Assembly: GCA_025890175.1 (NCBI GenBank)
Contig: JANPYM010000006.1
Location: 1,272,376-1,336,375, forward strand
Direction: 5' to 3'
Length of the DNA: 64,000 bases
DNA from: Ciborinia camelliae
Taxonomy: Eukaryota; Ascomycota; Leotiomycetes; Helotiales; Sclerotiniaceae
Shown here: piece by piece, positions 12,143-23,672 of the stretch
Position numbering within the stretch: the stretch's first letter is position 1
Layout of the letters: each line of letters starts with the position of its first letter
Notes under the pieces: model-generated
Told to the model about the DNA's origin: nothing
Databases searched by the model: none
What the model saw: the letters and a program-made list of their open reading frames with translations, nothing else
Translations under genes and position numbers: made by a program

Positions 12143-14112
12143 ATCCAAATTTCAACAACCCACATCACCTGTCAAAACGTCGAATTCATCACCTATCACC
12201 CTCAGGACATGAAACCTTCGACGATGTACCATATTCAGTCACCTTGGACTACGAGACCCGAGACCCAAGACCCTTCTTCCTTGTACTCTACTTGATCACG
12301 AAACTTCTCGCGCCTTTATTTCATATTCATGTTTTTAGTACAGCAAAAAGTTCAGCAACTTGATAATTGGCTCATGCTTTGAGCGGTATCATAACGGTAC
12401 ATTGAATGCCTATATGCTTTTCTTTTTCACATCAAAAATTTGAGGATGGATTGGGTGCACCTTTTTTTCTCGTGGACCCCAGAATTTACGCAATTTATGA
12501 TGTATTCTTTTGTGTGGTCTATTTGGCATTGCAAGAATTTGATATCCCGCAAGTTTGACAACCTGTTTGCCACATGACGGATTTTTCATTCTTATATTTT
12601 TCTTTGAGTTATAATGCATAGCATGTTCTGATGGCTGAATGATGACGGATGGATGGATGGTGGATTTGGTAATGGAAAAATGTGTGCTATGTTGGGGTGG
12701 GGTGATAGGATGATAAATGGTATGGATGGGATTGATTGCTGAACCAACGGATGGCTGGATATTCCGGTGTGTTGCAATGGCTTAGCTTGGATGGTTAAAA
12801 TGATGGATATGTAGGCAGGGAAAGGGGTACATGGATTGATGGTGGACATGCCCAATTTTAACCAGTTGCTAGTCTTATTATGGAGGAAGTACATAAATAG
12901 CAGATAGGATGGTGATGAATCAGAAGAACTGATGGTAAGAATTCAGATGAGCAAATTAAATGGAATGAATGGGATGAGTGTCGATGATTTACATGGCAGA
13001 GTTGGGGGATGAAGTGAAGGTGGCGAATAATGAATGATTCAAGATAACGTCTGATCAATAGATGTTGAGTACAAGATAATAGTATAAAATTCAAGATTGG
13101 GGGAGATGAAGAGGGGATTAAAACTGGTGTGTGAAGGGGAATCATGAGAAAGAAAAAATGGATAATGGATGAGGAATAATGGATGAGTGCGTTTTAAGTA
13201 CGTTTTAAGTGCGTTTTAAGTGCGTTTTAAGTGTGTTTACAAGATATCAATTATAAGGACTGAGAAATCCGATTATCATGAGAGCTTTTTATTGCAGGTG
13301 AAGGCAAGCAAGCAAGCAAGCGAGGCATGGCCATGGTATAGGGGGTAGAGAATTATTGAGTGCCTACCTAGCCTGGGTAGGTAGATATAAAGAATGTATG
13401 AGATGAGATTGCATGGGATGAGATGAGGTGGGATATTAGGATGGATTGATGGATGCATGTATGCATTGAGATAGATAGGTTAGATGGATGGATGAGTGAG
13501 CGAGTATAAGTACCGACCTACCTACCGTATCCATGGATAAGTGGAGTGAGGGAAGGGACCTCGCATTAGATAGGTAGATAGGTACCTGAATAGTAGATGT
13601 TAAACATATTTTAGAAATCACCATTACAATCACCAATCACCGTCACAATCTTTCATACTGATTCACTGATTCACTTCGCTGCACTGCGATGTTATGATAT
13701 TCATCTCTGATCAGGAATACCTACCTACTGTACTCCTGAAATCATATCATATATACAATACCAACTTCGCTGCGCTCTACTTCACTCTACTCTATTCTAA
13801 AATATGCATGTATTTATATGTATGTACATAGAGCTAGGTAGGTAGATAGGGTAGGTAATCTATCCTCGCTATGCGCTATTCGCTGATTCTTTTCAAAAAC
13901 TATTTCTTTTTTTCGCTGATCTTCATCTGCCAGTGATCTGATATCAAAATATTCAATCGGAATATGCCATGCCATGCCTTCTATCATCCATCTTTTTGCT
14001 CATTGGTCCTTGATCCTTGGCTTAACTTAGTTTAGTTGTCCAATCAGTAGTACTGAGTACGATATCGTATGCATTCACTTAACCCCGGTGCAGAGAGAGG
14101 GGACACAGGGAA
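12143..14112. other. Intergenic, simple-sequence rich
   Basis: The 3' flank of the RNA-binding protein gene gives way to about 1 kb dominated by GATGGATGG-type low-complexity DNA (about 12630-13560), GGTAGGTA patches, and AT-rich DNA. Open frames here are Pro/Ser/His-rich products of the simple repeats on the minus strand. No gene supported. Confidence 0.55.
13187..13239. repeat. 11-bp tandem repeat GTGCGTTTTAA, about five copies
   Basis: Four nearly identical units and a degenerate fifth lie head to tail in the intergenic region. Confidence 0.8.
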
Positions 14113-17100
14113 TCAAACAATCCCCCCCCTTCTCTTGCTGTGACCTTTTGGCTCAAGATCTCCTTCATTATTCCTCCGAAGTCTCCCCTCGTCTCCCTTC
14201 TTCCTATTAGAGTCATTAATCTTCCCATTGCCATCTGGTTGTTTGCCTTTCCCCCCCCTCTCTCTTCTCCGGTTTCCTCGCCCCCTTGTTGTTTTCTCGG
14301 GGATCGACTGTGCTGATGAGGAAGGACTTGGGGATGCCTGTTGAACTTTGCGACTGCGCCATGATGCTGATGAGGAAGGAGTTGGGGGTGCCTGTTTACG
14401 TTCACCACTGCGCCATGATGCTGACGAGGAAGGAGTTGGCGATACCTGTTTATGTTCACCACTGCGCCATGATGCTGATGAGGAAGGAGTTGGCGATGCT
14501 TGTTTCTCTTGACTTTCACTCTCCGGCTGTTCTGCTTTTTCGGTGGGACTGCTGTCAGGAGGTACCGATTGAGATTCCTGATCAGGTGGGTGATGAATAC
14601 CAGAAGAGTTGGATGCCTGGTGTTGGGTTGGTATTTGAAGTTGTGAAGTTCCTTGGGTTGAAGGTTGCATTGGAGCTTGCATTGGAGCTTGCATTGTAGT
14701 CTGAGTTGGTGTAAATGCATCAGCAGTTGGCCTACTAACAGAACCCTGCTCTCTCGTTGCAGCCGAGTCGCCGCCCATGTTAAATGTCACCGAACTGCCA
14801 TTCGAAGAGCAGCTGTATCTCCTGCCTCGATCATTGTCTGCTCCAGCTATGGACATTTCATCAGCAGTTTCTGAGAAATATCCAAGCTCGAAGGAATTGG
14901 GCGATATTAGTAGTCCTGGGTCTAATGAAAATATGGATTTTTTATCGGCATCATCATTATCATCACTTAACAAGAATTCTTCGAGATTTGGAAGTTCGGA
15001 TGAATTAGTGACAGTGATAGGGTTTTGAGAGCGTGATACAGGGGACGTTGGAACAGGCCGTGTTTGCATAGGTTGAGAAGATTGTTCGCTGGTAGCATTC
15101 AGACCTTGGATGTCTATTTTGAGGTTTTCGCGTTTGGAACCTGGGCTCAATGATCTTGCTCTGGAAGACGGCTCTTCTGGAACTTGCAGCGTATTGAAAT
15201 TAGGGAATGATGAGATGGGCTGTATTTGATCCGTCGAATCATCAAGCTTGTCCAAATCAGAGAAGGATAAAGCGCGTTGAAGTTTTCCATTTCGTCTCAT
15301 CATCCTAGGTCGTCTTCGCTGCAAAGACGAGGATTGGGCACCACGGTCGACATCCGTTGAACCTTGCGGATAGCAGTAGTTTGCATGTGGGTTTACCCTA
15401 TCCGAATTGTACAACGTCGATGGTACATTTGTTCCATCGGGCCGGGTGTTTGAAAATGAAGGGATCGAGACAAATCCTTTATTCTGTGATGCAGGAGATA
15501 CTTTAATATTTGAAGCTCTAGGCCGATGACGTAGAATTATTGGTCCCCGCGGAGCTGGCTTTGGAATATACGCATTCCTCAATATCGAAGAGTATGCGTT
15601 AGAATCTATTGGTTGTGGTGTCGGATCTATTGGTTGTGGTGTCGGATCTATTGGTTGTGGTGTCGGATCTATTGGTTGTGGTGTCGGATCTATTGGTTGT
15701 GGTGTCGGATCTATTGGTTGTGGTGTCGGATCTATTGGCTGTGGTGTCAGATCTACCGTTTTAACACTTTTTTTAAGTTCTGGATCAAAGTAGAAAGCCC
15801 CCATGTATACTGGATACCTGCTATCTTGATTAAGACTGTTGAGATTAGCAGCCCTTCGAACAATTTTATCCTTCGAAACGTCCGGAGAATTTTTCCTCTC
15901 TGATACTACGTATGGCCCAACCTTTGGGCGAATTTCTTTCAATCGGGGTGCCAATGGCGGCTGCAATTCATCGTTTGAAATAAGCTGAGACTTTTTGTTT
16001 TGTGGGATCACATCTGCCGAAGGGTTTGGGTGCGGTTTAGGTTGTCCCAAGTCGGAAATTGAAGGAGTAGGTGCCTCTTGGACAGATTTCTTAGAACTGG
16101 AAGCTTCTGGTGTTGAGTTAAAGGACGATATCGATTCTTTGCTTGTAGCCGCAGAATGCTGAATTTGCGATGATGCCGGAGAGGTATCTCCTTTTTTACG
16201 AAAGATAATTTTTGTCGGGCTTGATTCCGAAGTTTCATCTTCGCTGGCATGGCTTGTCACCCATTCGAGGGTTACAGCTGGAGAAGTTTGCATTCCATTT
16301 AATGTCGGAAATTCATCTTGAGATTTGACAACGGTATCTTGTAATTCCTCAAACTTCAGAGATGTAGAGGTAGCCTCGTTTTTGCTGATTTGGTTAGAAA
16401 TGGAAGCTGTTTTGGCATAACTTGGGGATAGCTTCTGTTCAATATTTATAACAGGAGGTTGCATTCCACCCAATGTCGGAAATTCATCTTGAACTTTAAC
16501 AACTGTATTTTGTAACTCCTTCGATTCTAGAGATGTTGGGGAAGTTTCATTTTTGTTGATTTTATCAGGGATAGAAGCTGTTTTAGCATAACTTGGGGAT
16601 AGCTTCTGTTCAATATTTATAACAGGAGGTTGCATTCCACCCAATGTCGGAAATTCATCTTGAACTTTAACAACTGTATTTTGTAACTCCTTCGATTCTA
16701 GAGATGTTGGGGAAGTTTCATTTTTGTTGATTTTATCAGGGATAGAAGCTGTTTTAGCATAACTTGGGGATAGCTCCTGTTCAATATTTACAACAAAAGA
16801 AAGTTGCATCTTGTTTAGTTCCGGAAATGCTTTTTGAATTTCAACGGCAGTATTTTGTAACTTCTTTGACTCCAGAGATTTAGGGGTAGTCTCATTTTTG
16901 TTGATTTTATCGGGGATGGAAGCTTTTTGGACGTAGCTTGAGGGTGGCTCCCGTTCAATATTTGCATCAGGAAAAGGTTCCATTTGCTTTGATCTCGGAG
17001 ATGTAGATGTATTTGCATCTTGACCGATGTTCTTAGAGCTGGATTCTTTATTGGGAGGGTTCAAGGATGGCCACGCTTCCGGTTTTGAAGATGATTTACT

Positions 17101-20051
17101 TTTTTTGCGATCCTCCTCTGAAGGTTCCAACTTGGGTAGTACTTGTCCAACTATTCTGGCAAAGGAACCCTTTGAATTGAGAATTTTTGGTCCAACAGCT
17201 TCTGCATGATCAGGCAACGGCAGCGGGTGCTCGACTTTTGGAGAGGAGGGAGGGGATGATGATTTTATATGTGTGGAAGTGGATGACTTTCCTATCACAG
17301 GTCCGGAGCTGCTCCCTCGTTTTTTTAATCTTCTTGTTGCAGGTACAGGATTTTTCAGAATCTCTAGTAGTCTTTCTTTTAACGGCACTGATTCAGAAGT
17401 ACAGTTCTCTATACTTGATTCCCCGGTGGGACCAATATTTGGTTCGGCGGGCATTAACGTTGGACACCGGATATTTAACAACGCTGCCAACTCGGCCTCC
17501 TTCTCTGCCTTCTTCTCAACCTGCTTACGCTGTTGATTGGATATCATCTCCCCTCTTGCCTCAAAGCTCTTAATCTTTCTAATTTCTCCATTTAACTTCA
17601 AAACTTTCTTCGCTATTGCTTTTTGATCCTTTGATTGCGCAACCTCCCATTGTGGAGCCACAAACAGTTTATTTGGGGCGTTCATCATTTTATCGGATTT
17701 GTCAGAGCGATGTTTGATTTTGACTGGACCACTTGGTGGAGCACCTTCATTGATGGGGCCACTATGCGCGTCCTTTTTTGAGGATAATGAATTTTGCTGG
17801 GCATTATTTTGGACAGATGAAGAAGGATTTGATTGGAAGCGTCTTGTCGCCGTCAAACTTTTATAACGACGGTAACGATCTTCTTCAGATATGTAGGGCA
17901 TACTGTTGTTTTGCCCTAGTATATTGTTCGAGAATGTCACATCGTTTCGGTTCGGTATATTGTTCGATCCTGGAATATCGTTCGAGAATGTCACATCGTT
18001 CCGGCTCGGTATATCGTTTGAGCCCGGTATATCGTTCGAGCCCGGTATATCGTTCGAGAATGTCACATCGTTCCGGCCTGGTATATTGTTCGATCCTGGA
18101 ATATCGTTCGAACCAGGTATATTATTCGAATAGATACTGTCATTTGTGGTTGGTTCGAGATTTTGAGACGGCCCTGGACACTGTTCATCGAACCCTTGAC
18201 GTAAGAAGATTTCCTCTTGATTGGACTTGATATCTTGATGTCTGGTTTCATTTAGGCTGCTTGAAGGACCATCTGTATCTGTCGCGTTGAAGAATGCGTT
18301 TAGATATTCTTCAAATTTCTGCTCCCTCCTTTTCTTTGTCTCAATCTTCTTCCTGCCATCAACGGATAACTGCCCCCCGCTACCTTGCTGTATCTCCAAA
18401 AGCGTAATCTCTTCAAGGTTTTTGGCTGATTTAACAATCTCGAACCTAATGATTTTCTTGTACTCTGGAATATTTAAGCTCGAATGTAAGACTGCACCGA
18501 ACCTTTGGCCTAAGAAGGCTGACTTTTCGTTTAAGCGCTGGGAAAAAGTTTGTAATTTGTTTTGGGTGTATTTATCCAGTTCTTTATAATTTTTATCGAC
18601 ATCTCGTTTCTGAAGCTTATGTTGGATCTTCTGCGGGTCGGGATAAGCTTGGGCTTGAGAGGGAATTGTATCTGGATTGTCCCATGCCGGATCACAAATT
18701 GTATTTGTTGATATCCCAGATTCATCATAAGTTATATCAAATTTTCCTGCCTGTTCTAGAGAAAACTGACATGTCCATGGACGATATTCCGTCTTCCAGA
18801 ATCCAGGTATGGTACGGTAATCTTGTGACCAACGAAGTGGTGGACGATTGTTTCTCGCCTGCCCTCAAGAAATTAGCCGTGTATTCTTGATATGGTTGAG
18901 GATCAAACCTTCATACCTTAAGCAATAAAAGGGAATAATAATCACTCATATATACTTTACTGCATGTTTCATATACATGCGACGTTTTATTGCATCGCGG
19001 ACAACCCGATATGAACCCAAATTTGTCCACAGGAGACATGCAATTTAATAAACTGTGACCTATCATACCGCAGTTCCCACAAACTAATTTTCCTCGGGAT
19101 TTTGGGGCTCTGCCAGGACGATTGATCTGGTTTTTTGCTAGTGTACCGTTCATTGAAGTTGTTGCGGCATTGGCAACCTCACAAGGTTCATTCAAGGTAT
19201 TTAGATCAGTACCATCGTCAATGCCATCAAACTGTGATGTTGTTTTGGCTTGAAGCAGTCTATCACATGGTGGCGTGGCAGCATGCAATGGTTCGATATG
19301 TTGTTGAGTTGTAGGAGATAGTGGGATGTCGTCTGACTGCGATGAATGCTGGTCTGTCGGCAAGGACTGTGCGGGATTAACTAGACCAGAAGCAACAACT
19401 GAAGCCAAAGGGTATGGTGAATACTTGGAGGTGGATCTTTGTGATTCCAGTGGTCTGGAGCTGTGTGGAAATATGGGATGTGGGCGGTCAGAGCATGTGG
19501 CAGGAACAGAAGGGCTTCGTGATAGGTTTGGCCTAGGAGTATCAAGCATGCAATCGAGGATGATTGGAGCATTATCATCTGGAGCATCATTTGGAGCATC
19601 ATCTGGAGCATCATTTGAAGCATCATCTGGAGCATCATCTGGAGCATCATCTGGAGCATCATCTGGAGCATCATCGTCTTGAGCCAAAGTGAGTGCTGCT
19701 GGAGATGGTGACTCTTCAGGGGAGTTTGTAGTATAGTTCGGTCCCTGGTACTCGGTGGGCTGTGGCGCGGATGTCTGTAGGAATATGCCCGCTAGGAACT
19801 CTTCGTTGGGCCCTGTATCACAATTAATATGAAGCGCACATTTTCCTAGGCATTTTCAACAAACAGAAGTGTCTCCATGTCTCGACTCGGGCTATGATTT
19901 CTTGTACGGGATCGGCGAGATTCGTTCGATCACTTTGGACACGGTCAAGAGTGGTTTCATAATATTCCCAGAAGACACTGCATTTCGTTCCTTCTGACCT
20001 TGCTTTACGGCCCATTGCCTCAAGTTGGAGGATAGGGCTATTGTAACTCAT
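14113..20051 (-). CDS. Giant low-complexity protein with two CCHC zinc knuckles
   Basis: Three exons, 20051-19865, 19812-18917 and 18858-14113, join in frame to about 1,942 residues. Splicing links an N-terminal segment (MSYNSPILQLEAMGRK), a zinc-knuckle region and a long disordered part that otherwise look like separate frames. Two zinc knuckles of form CX2CX4HX4C lie at about residues 307-320 (CGNCGMIGHSLLNC) and 333-346 (CPRCNKTSHVYETC). The rest is hydrophilic and built from several tandem arrays: DDAP near residue 105, NDIPGS about 606-675, a 57-residue unit about 985-1231, DPTPQPI about 1397-1445 and an 18-residue PTPSSSASWRSG unit near 1810-1885. Zinc knuckles commonly bind RNA or single-stranded DNA. 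There is no protease or reverse transcriptase, so it is not an intact retroelement. Function unknown. Confidence 0.75.
14301..14515 (-). repeat. Coding 54-bp repeat (18-residue PTPSSSASWRSG unit)
   Basis: The sequence TGCGCCATGATGCTGA recurs at 14355, 14409 and 14463, an exact 54-bp period, with a divergent extra unit to the left. It encodes Ser/Pro-rich repeats near the C-terminus of the zinc-knuckle protein. Confidence 0.85.
15606..15752 (-). repeat. Coding 21-bp repeat (DPTPQPI), seven copies
   Basis: Seven head-to-tail 21-bp units, almost all identical in DNA, encode the heptapeptide DPTPQPI in the zinc-knuckle protein. Copy number is likely to vary between strains (inference from the near identity). 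Confidence 0.9.
16280..16990 (-). repeat. Coding 171-bp repeat (57 residues), about four to five copies
   Basis: The landmark CATAACTTGGGGATAGC occurs at 16416, 16587 and 16758, a 171-bp period. The units starting at 16416 and 16587 are almost identical, while flanking units are diverged, which shows a recent duplication on top of an older array. The encoded unit contains SPSYAKTASIPDKINKNE. Confidence 0.88.
17915..18125 (-). repeat. Coding Asn/Ile/Pro/Gly repeat array
   Basis: Degenerate units encode (S/G/R)N(D/N)IPGS and RNDVTFSNDIPGS peptides in the zinc-knuckle protein. Confidence 0.8.
19565..19675 (-). repeat. Coding 12-bp repeat (DDAP), about nine copies
   Basis: Units of GGAGCATCATCT encode a run of Asp-Asp-Ala-Pro near residue 105 of the zinc-knuckle protein. 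Confidence 0.9.
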
Positions 20052-20229
20052 ATTGATATTTGGTGAACGAAAATTATATGTTTAAAGAATGATTTTGATA
20101 TTGAATAGAGTTGAAGTAGCAAATGAAAATGATGTTGACTTTGAAAAGAGTTGTGGCCGCTCAATAATCTTTCTATGGACTCGTAAAAGTGTAGGTGGTT
20201 CGCTCTTGCCCAGTGTTTTCAAATAGTTC

Positions 20230-20241
20230 GGACTGCAGTCC
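20230..20241. promoter_or_regulatory. Palindrome GGACTGCAGTCC, copy 1
   Basis: Perfect 12-bp inverted repeat in the divergent promoter, preceded by TTC. Copy 2 lies 172 bp downstream. Confidence 0.5.
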
Positions 20242-20401
20242 AACAATAAGAAACTTTTGAATATTGAAACCATTTTGTATACCTATTGAAATAATTTCGA
20301 ATATTCATGATTGCTATTATTATTGAATCTATTTAGAATAATAAATTTATTAAAATGATTGAAGCATTCTCAAAGATTCAAATATTAAGAGGTCTCAAAT
20401 C

Positions 20402-20413
20402 GGACTGCAGTCC
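20402..20413. promoter_or_regulatory. Palindrome GGACTGCAGTCC, copy 2
   Basis: Second perfect copy of the 12-bp palindrome, also preceded by a TC step, 350 bp upstream of the plus-strand start. Confidence 0.5.
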
Positions 20414-20755
20414 AGATTATGGGGCACACTGCTCTTGCTATACAAATCAACACTGGCAGACTTTTAGCAAGCTCGAAGATCCCCATTCGCACCTACTGCG
20501 AATACCCATCACGGCTATTTCCTCTTGGGGATGACATAACTTCCACATCTTTGAAATATCAGTGGACTTCTCAACATCAATTATAGCCAGCACTCATTGT
20601 ATTAGTTAAAGCCAACATTCATTATATCAATTGACAATAACATTCGCTTAACTCTATCCCTTATTTACCAAATTTACATTTTTAAAGTCTCACTCTCTAT
20701 TCGGAAATTGCTCCAATACATTTCTCTTTCAATATATTTGGTTAGTGAACTGATA

Positions 20756-22255
20756 ATGGAGAAATCATCCATCAACATGTCCGATCCCGGCGAATATTCG
20801 ATCAATTTGAATGTTCTTGAGCATTTTCGCCGACTTCAGGAAGCTGAAGAGGGTCTCAGTAGGCAACAAGGAGTTGATCAACAGCCCTCGCAACCGATAC
20901 AGCCTCGTGATTCGCGTGGTCCAGAACAATCAAGGAATAAAAGAAGCTTCAGGAATACGAAGGGAGGGGTTAATGAATTTGTGCCTGGAAACGCCCAAAA
21001 CGCTAAGACTATCGTAAATTCGAGTATCGAGCCTCCACCCTTTCCCGAACCTCTCAAATTACCTAGAAAGAAGAAGTTCTACCCATGTCCGTGCAATTCA
21101 TATAAAAGGTTCCATCCATTACATCCGATGGAGTGTGGAAACTTAGAGTATGCTCTTACAGGGAAAACGAATAATCTAATCACTACGCTCCCTGATGAGG
21201 CACACCATGCCAGTATTCGAAAACGACTCGAACATCCACAGTTCAAAAAGATTAAGGATAATTGCCTTATTGTAGGATGGATCAAGGAAGGCTCTAGGGA
21301 TTCTGAGTCGAGTCGCGAGCATGTTCATCCCGCCCGGATATTGCATAAACCTCGATATGATCTCCACGATGATCTGCTTGGTGATTATGATGTTTTACTT
21401 GCATCACCGGAATATGATTTGGACAATCACAGTTTGCCAGATGATATCAGCCATCTCACCTTGGGGTCGCCGCCACTTGCTCCATTTGAAATGGGAGTTA
21501 GCCCCCCAAAGTTGGTATCAGGAATGGCAGAATCAATCGAGACAATCAAAACCGATCCAAGTTATTTTAGTTTGTCTTCACCAAAATCTATTGGGAATAG
21601 TGCCAGAGAGTCTATTGCTCACGATAAACAGAAACGGGAATCTGAATTCATTAACTCAAATCGCACAGATGAGGATTACTGTACAGATTCAGACGAAAAC
21701 TTCGATTACGATGACGTCCGACAGGCGTATTTGCGATCACGACCCAACCCCTTGCCAGGCATACAAGAAGAAGAAGGAGAAAAAAGCTGTGACTCGGAGG
21801 AGAGTAATCTCAAGGCTAATACGCCTTCATACCACTTTGATATTAAAGACTACTGGGACAGAAACCTTCAAGCACATGACTCTGGTATTTCATTACCAAA
21901 ATCCGAGGAGGAAGACTCTGATGATGGACTCGAACTTATTGACTCGCGCTCTGCTCTCTTAGCACCCGTTGGCACCAGGTGGTCTTCTACAAATCTGTCT
22001 AAAGATGATGAGAAGCTTTCGGCATCTGCTTTGATCGACCGATTGACTGCATTACAACAAAAGAGTAAAAGGGGGATTCGGCGTAGATGGATGGGTATTT
22101 TGAATCGCAGACGTCGAAACTGGAGCGACAACGCCAAATTCTACACGAGTGACTGCAGTAGTACAGGGGCGGCGCCACATGTTGGCGGAGTTGAGAGAAA
22201 AAGAATCTTCGGGGCAGTGAGAAAACATCCCACCGGAACAAACAGCGAAGAATAA
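20756..22255 (+). CDS. Uncharacterised acidic protein with compact Cys/His motif
   Basis: Single-exon frame of 499 residues from the ATG at 20756 (MEKSSINMSDPGEYS); a second ATG eight codons on is an alternative start. After a Gln-rich disordered N-terminus comes a conserved-looking core near residues 100-170: CPCNSYKRFHPLHPMEC, which gives CXCX6HX2HX3C and may bind zinc, then LEYALTGKTNN and DNCLIVGWIKEG. The remainder is acidic and disordered, with many Asp/Ser runs, ending in a basic stretch (RGIRRRWMGILNRRRRN) that could act in nuclear localisation or nucleic acid binding. It is transcribed divergently from the giant zinc-knuckle protein. The shared theme of small Cys/His motifs in disordered proteins suggests a functional pair. 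No known family recognised. Confidence 0.7.
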   Translation: MEKSSINMSDPGEYSINLNVLEHFRRLQEAEEGLSRQQGVDQQPSQPIQPRDSRGPEQSRNKRSFRNTKGGVNEFVPGNAQNAKTIVNSSIEPPPFPEPLKLPRKKKFYPCPCNSYKRFHPLHPMECGNLEYALTGKTNNLITTLPDEAHHASIRKRLEHPQFKKIKDNCLIVGWIKEGSRDSESSREHVHPARILHKPRYDLHDDLLGDYDVLLASPEYDLDNHSLPDDISHLTLGSPPLAPFEMGVSPPKLVSGMAESIETIKTDPSYFSLSSPKSIGNSARESIAHDKQKRESEFINSNRTDEDYCTDSDENFDYDDVRQAYLRSRPNPLPGIQEEEGEKSCDSEESNLKANTPSYHFDIKDYWDRNLQAHDSGISLPKSEEEDSDDGLELIDSRSALLAPVGTRWSSTNLSKDDEKLSASALIDRLTALQQKSKRGIRRRWMGILNRRRRNWSDNAKFYTSDCSSTGAAPHVGGVERKRIFGAVRKHPTGTNSEE

Positions 22256-22594
22256 ATTTGCGGATAAAGGGGAGAAACAGATCATGGCAGCAGACTATGC
22301 GCCGGTTTTGCAAGGAATGAAATGACGATTGTGCATTTCAATCCTTTCAGCTATAATAAAAGAAAATGATAGCGTTTTTAAACTACTTTGATGAAAGATC
22401 ATGACTTGTTCTGCAATTGATAGAATGAAGGTCAATTTTTTCCGGAATGGAATAAAATTTCCACGGAGAAACCTCGGCATCGAGAAGATGTTAAAGCCTT
22501 CTTTACTGCAACCTTCTCCCCTCTTCCTCATCCCACCATCACTCACGATCATGAGCAATATCTCCCCAACATCTAACAAGCATCTGGCCTGATG
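22256..22594. other. Convergent intergenic spacer
   Basis: 3' flanks of two converging genes. Nothing else seen. Confidence 0.5.
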
Positions 22595-23672
22595 TCAAAT
22601 CTCCCCTCCCATAGCACTGATCTGCTTGACCCCATCTAAATCTCCCAAAAACCCCTCATATTTCTGTTTGATCAATTTCCACGCTGTTGGGCCCAATGGA
22701 AGTCGAAGCGGCACCTTCTCGTTACGACTGGCAATTGTGTAAATAGTTTCTGCTATTCCGGACGGTTCTAGCATACCAGCACCAGACTTTATGCCCATAT
22801 TTACCCATCTCTCGAGTATACGAGCGGGCATGTCGGGGGCCGTGTAGGCGGGATGGGGTGCGGTGTGGGCTTTACTGTGGCCCTCGAAGTTGGTTTTCAC
22901 ACCTGCTGGCTCAATTATGCAGAAATTGACTGGTGGAGAAGAATGGGGTTAGTGATAATTTAATTGCAAGTTTGCTAATTGAGAGAAAGAAAAATTACGG
23001 ATGGGGGAAAAGCGTGAGATGAAGGGGAAAATATAAACATACTATTCCAATCTGGATGCATTTCCCGTGCTACAGACTCAGTCCAGCCTTCCACAGCATA
23101 TTTGCCAGCGTGGTAATAAGCATTACCAGGAAATGAACATAATCCGGCAAGTGAAGAAATCTGGTATATCACTCCTCCTCGATGTTCTTTATGCTGGCGC
23201 ATGACCTCGACGGCTTTCATTGTAACCCTTGCAGTACCGAAAAACAATGTCTCGACTTCTAAATGCGCTTCTTCCTCAGTTGCAGACTCGGTGTCCCCAG
23301 AGAGGGAATAGCCAGCATTGTTGATAACAACGTCAAGATGGAAGGAGTCGCCAAAGTGCCTAGAGGCTGCAGCAAAGGCCTCGTTCACTGAAGTAGGGGA
23401 GGTTACGTCGAGGGAGAGTTTGAGGATATTGGGGTTGGAATCAGGGAGATAAGAGAGGTCCGAGGGATTGCGAGCTGTGGCAATCAAGCGGTGATTGGGT
23501 TTACTGGCCACTAATTCCGAGATAGCGCGACCAATTCCAGATGAGCATCCGGTGACTTTTAGGGTGAAAGGTTAGTTATTTTTCTACAATTTAACTTGGA
23601 AATATAGAGAATCGCACTTAGCCAGGTCGCATCAGCAGGTAGCTTGTAGGTTTTGGTATTGACTGGATTCAT
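22595..23672 (-). CDS. Short-chain dehydrogenase/reductase
   Basis: Three exons, 23672-23618, 23555-23043 and 22929-22595, encode 300 residues, a normal SDR size. The first join produces TWLITGCSSGIGR, the TGxxxGIG nucleotide-binding motif at residues 20-27 after the first beta strand. NNAG, a Ser in ISSLAG and the catalytic YHAGK (YxxxK) follow in order, then the family landmark EPAGVKTNFEG in the last exon. This is a classical SDR using NAD(P)(H), close to retinol or 17-beta-hydroxysteroid dehydrogenase-like fungal enzymes; the substrate cannot be told from sequence. The first intron uses a GTGCGA donor and AAAAG acceptor. There is no signal peptide. It has no obvious pathway neighbours. 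Confidence 0.88.

Larger units (their letters stand above)
20052..20755. promoter_or_regulatory. Shared divergent promoter of the repeat-rich gene pair
   Basis: This 704-bp space separates the minus-strand zinc-knuckle gene from the plus-strand gene starting at 20756. It is AT-rich and contains the same 12-bp palindrome GGACTGCAGTCC twice, at 20230-20241 and 20402-20413. Coordinate control of the pair is an inference from geometry and the duplicated site. Confidence 0.5.

Noticed and set aside
15613..15903. Plus-strand frame of repeated WCRIYWL
   Set aside because: Antisense of the DPTPQPI repeat.
14113..18399. Calling the 14.1-18.4 kb frame as a gene of its own with a TTG start
   Set aside because: The frame continues upstream without a stop to an acceptor at 18859 and joins two further exons in frame to an ATG at 20051.
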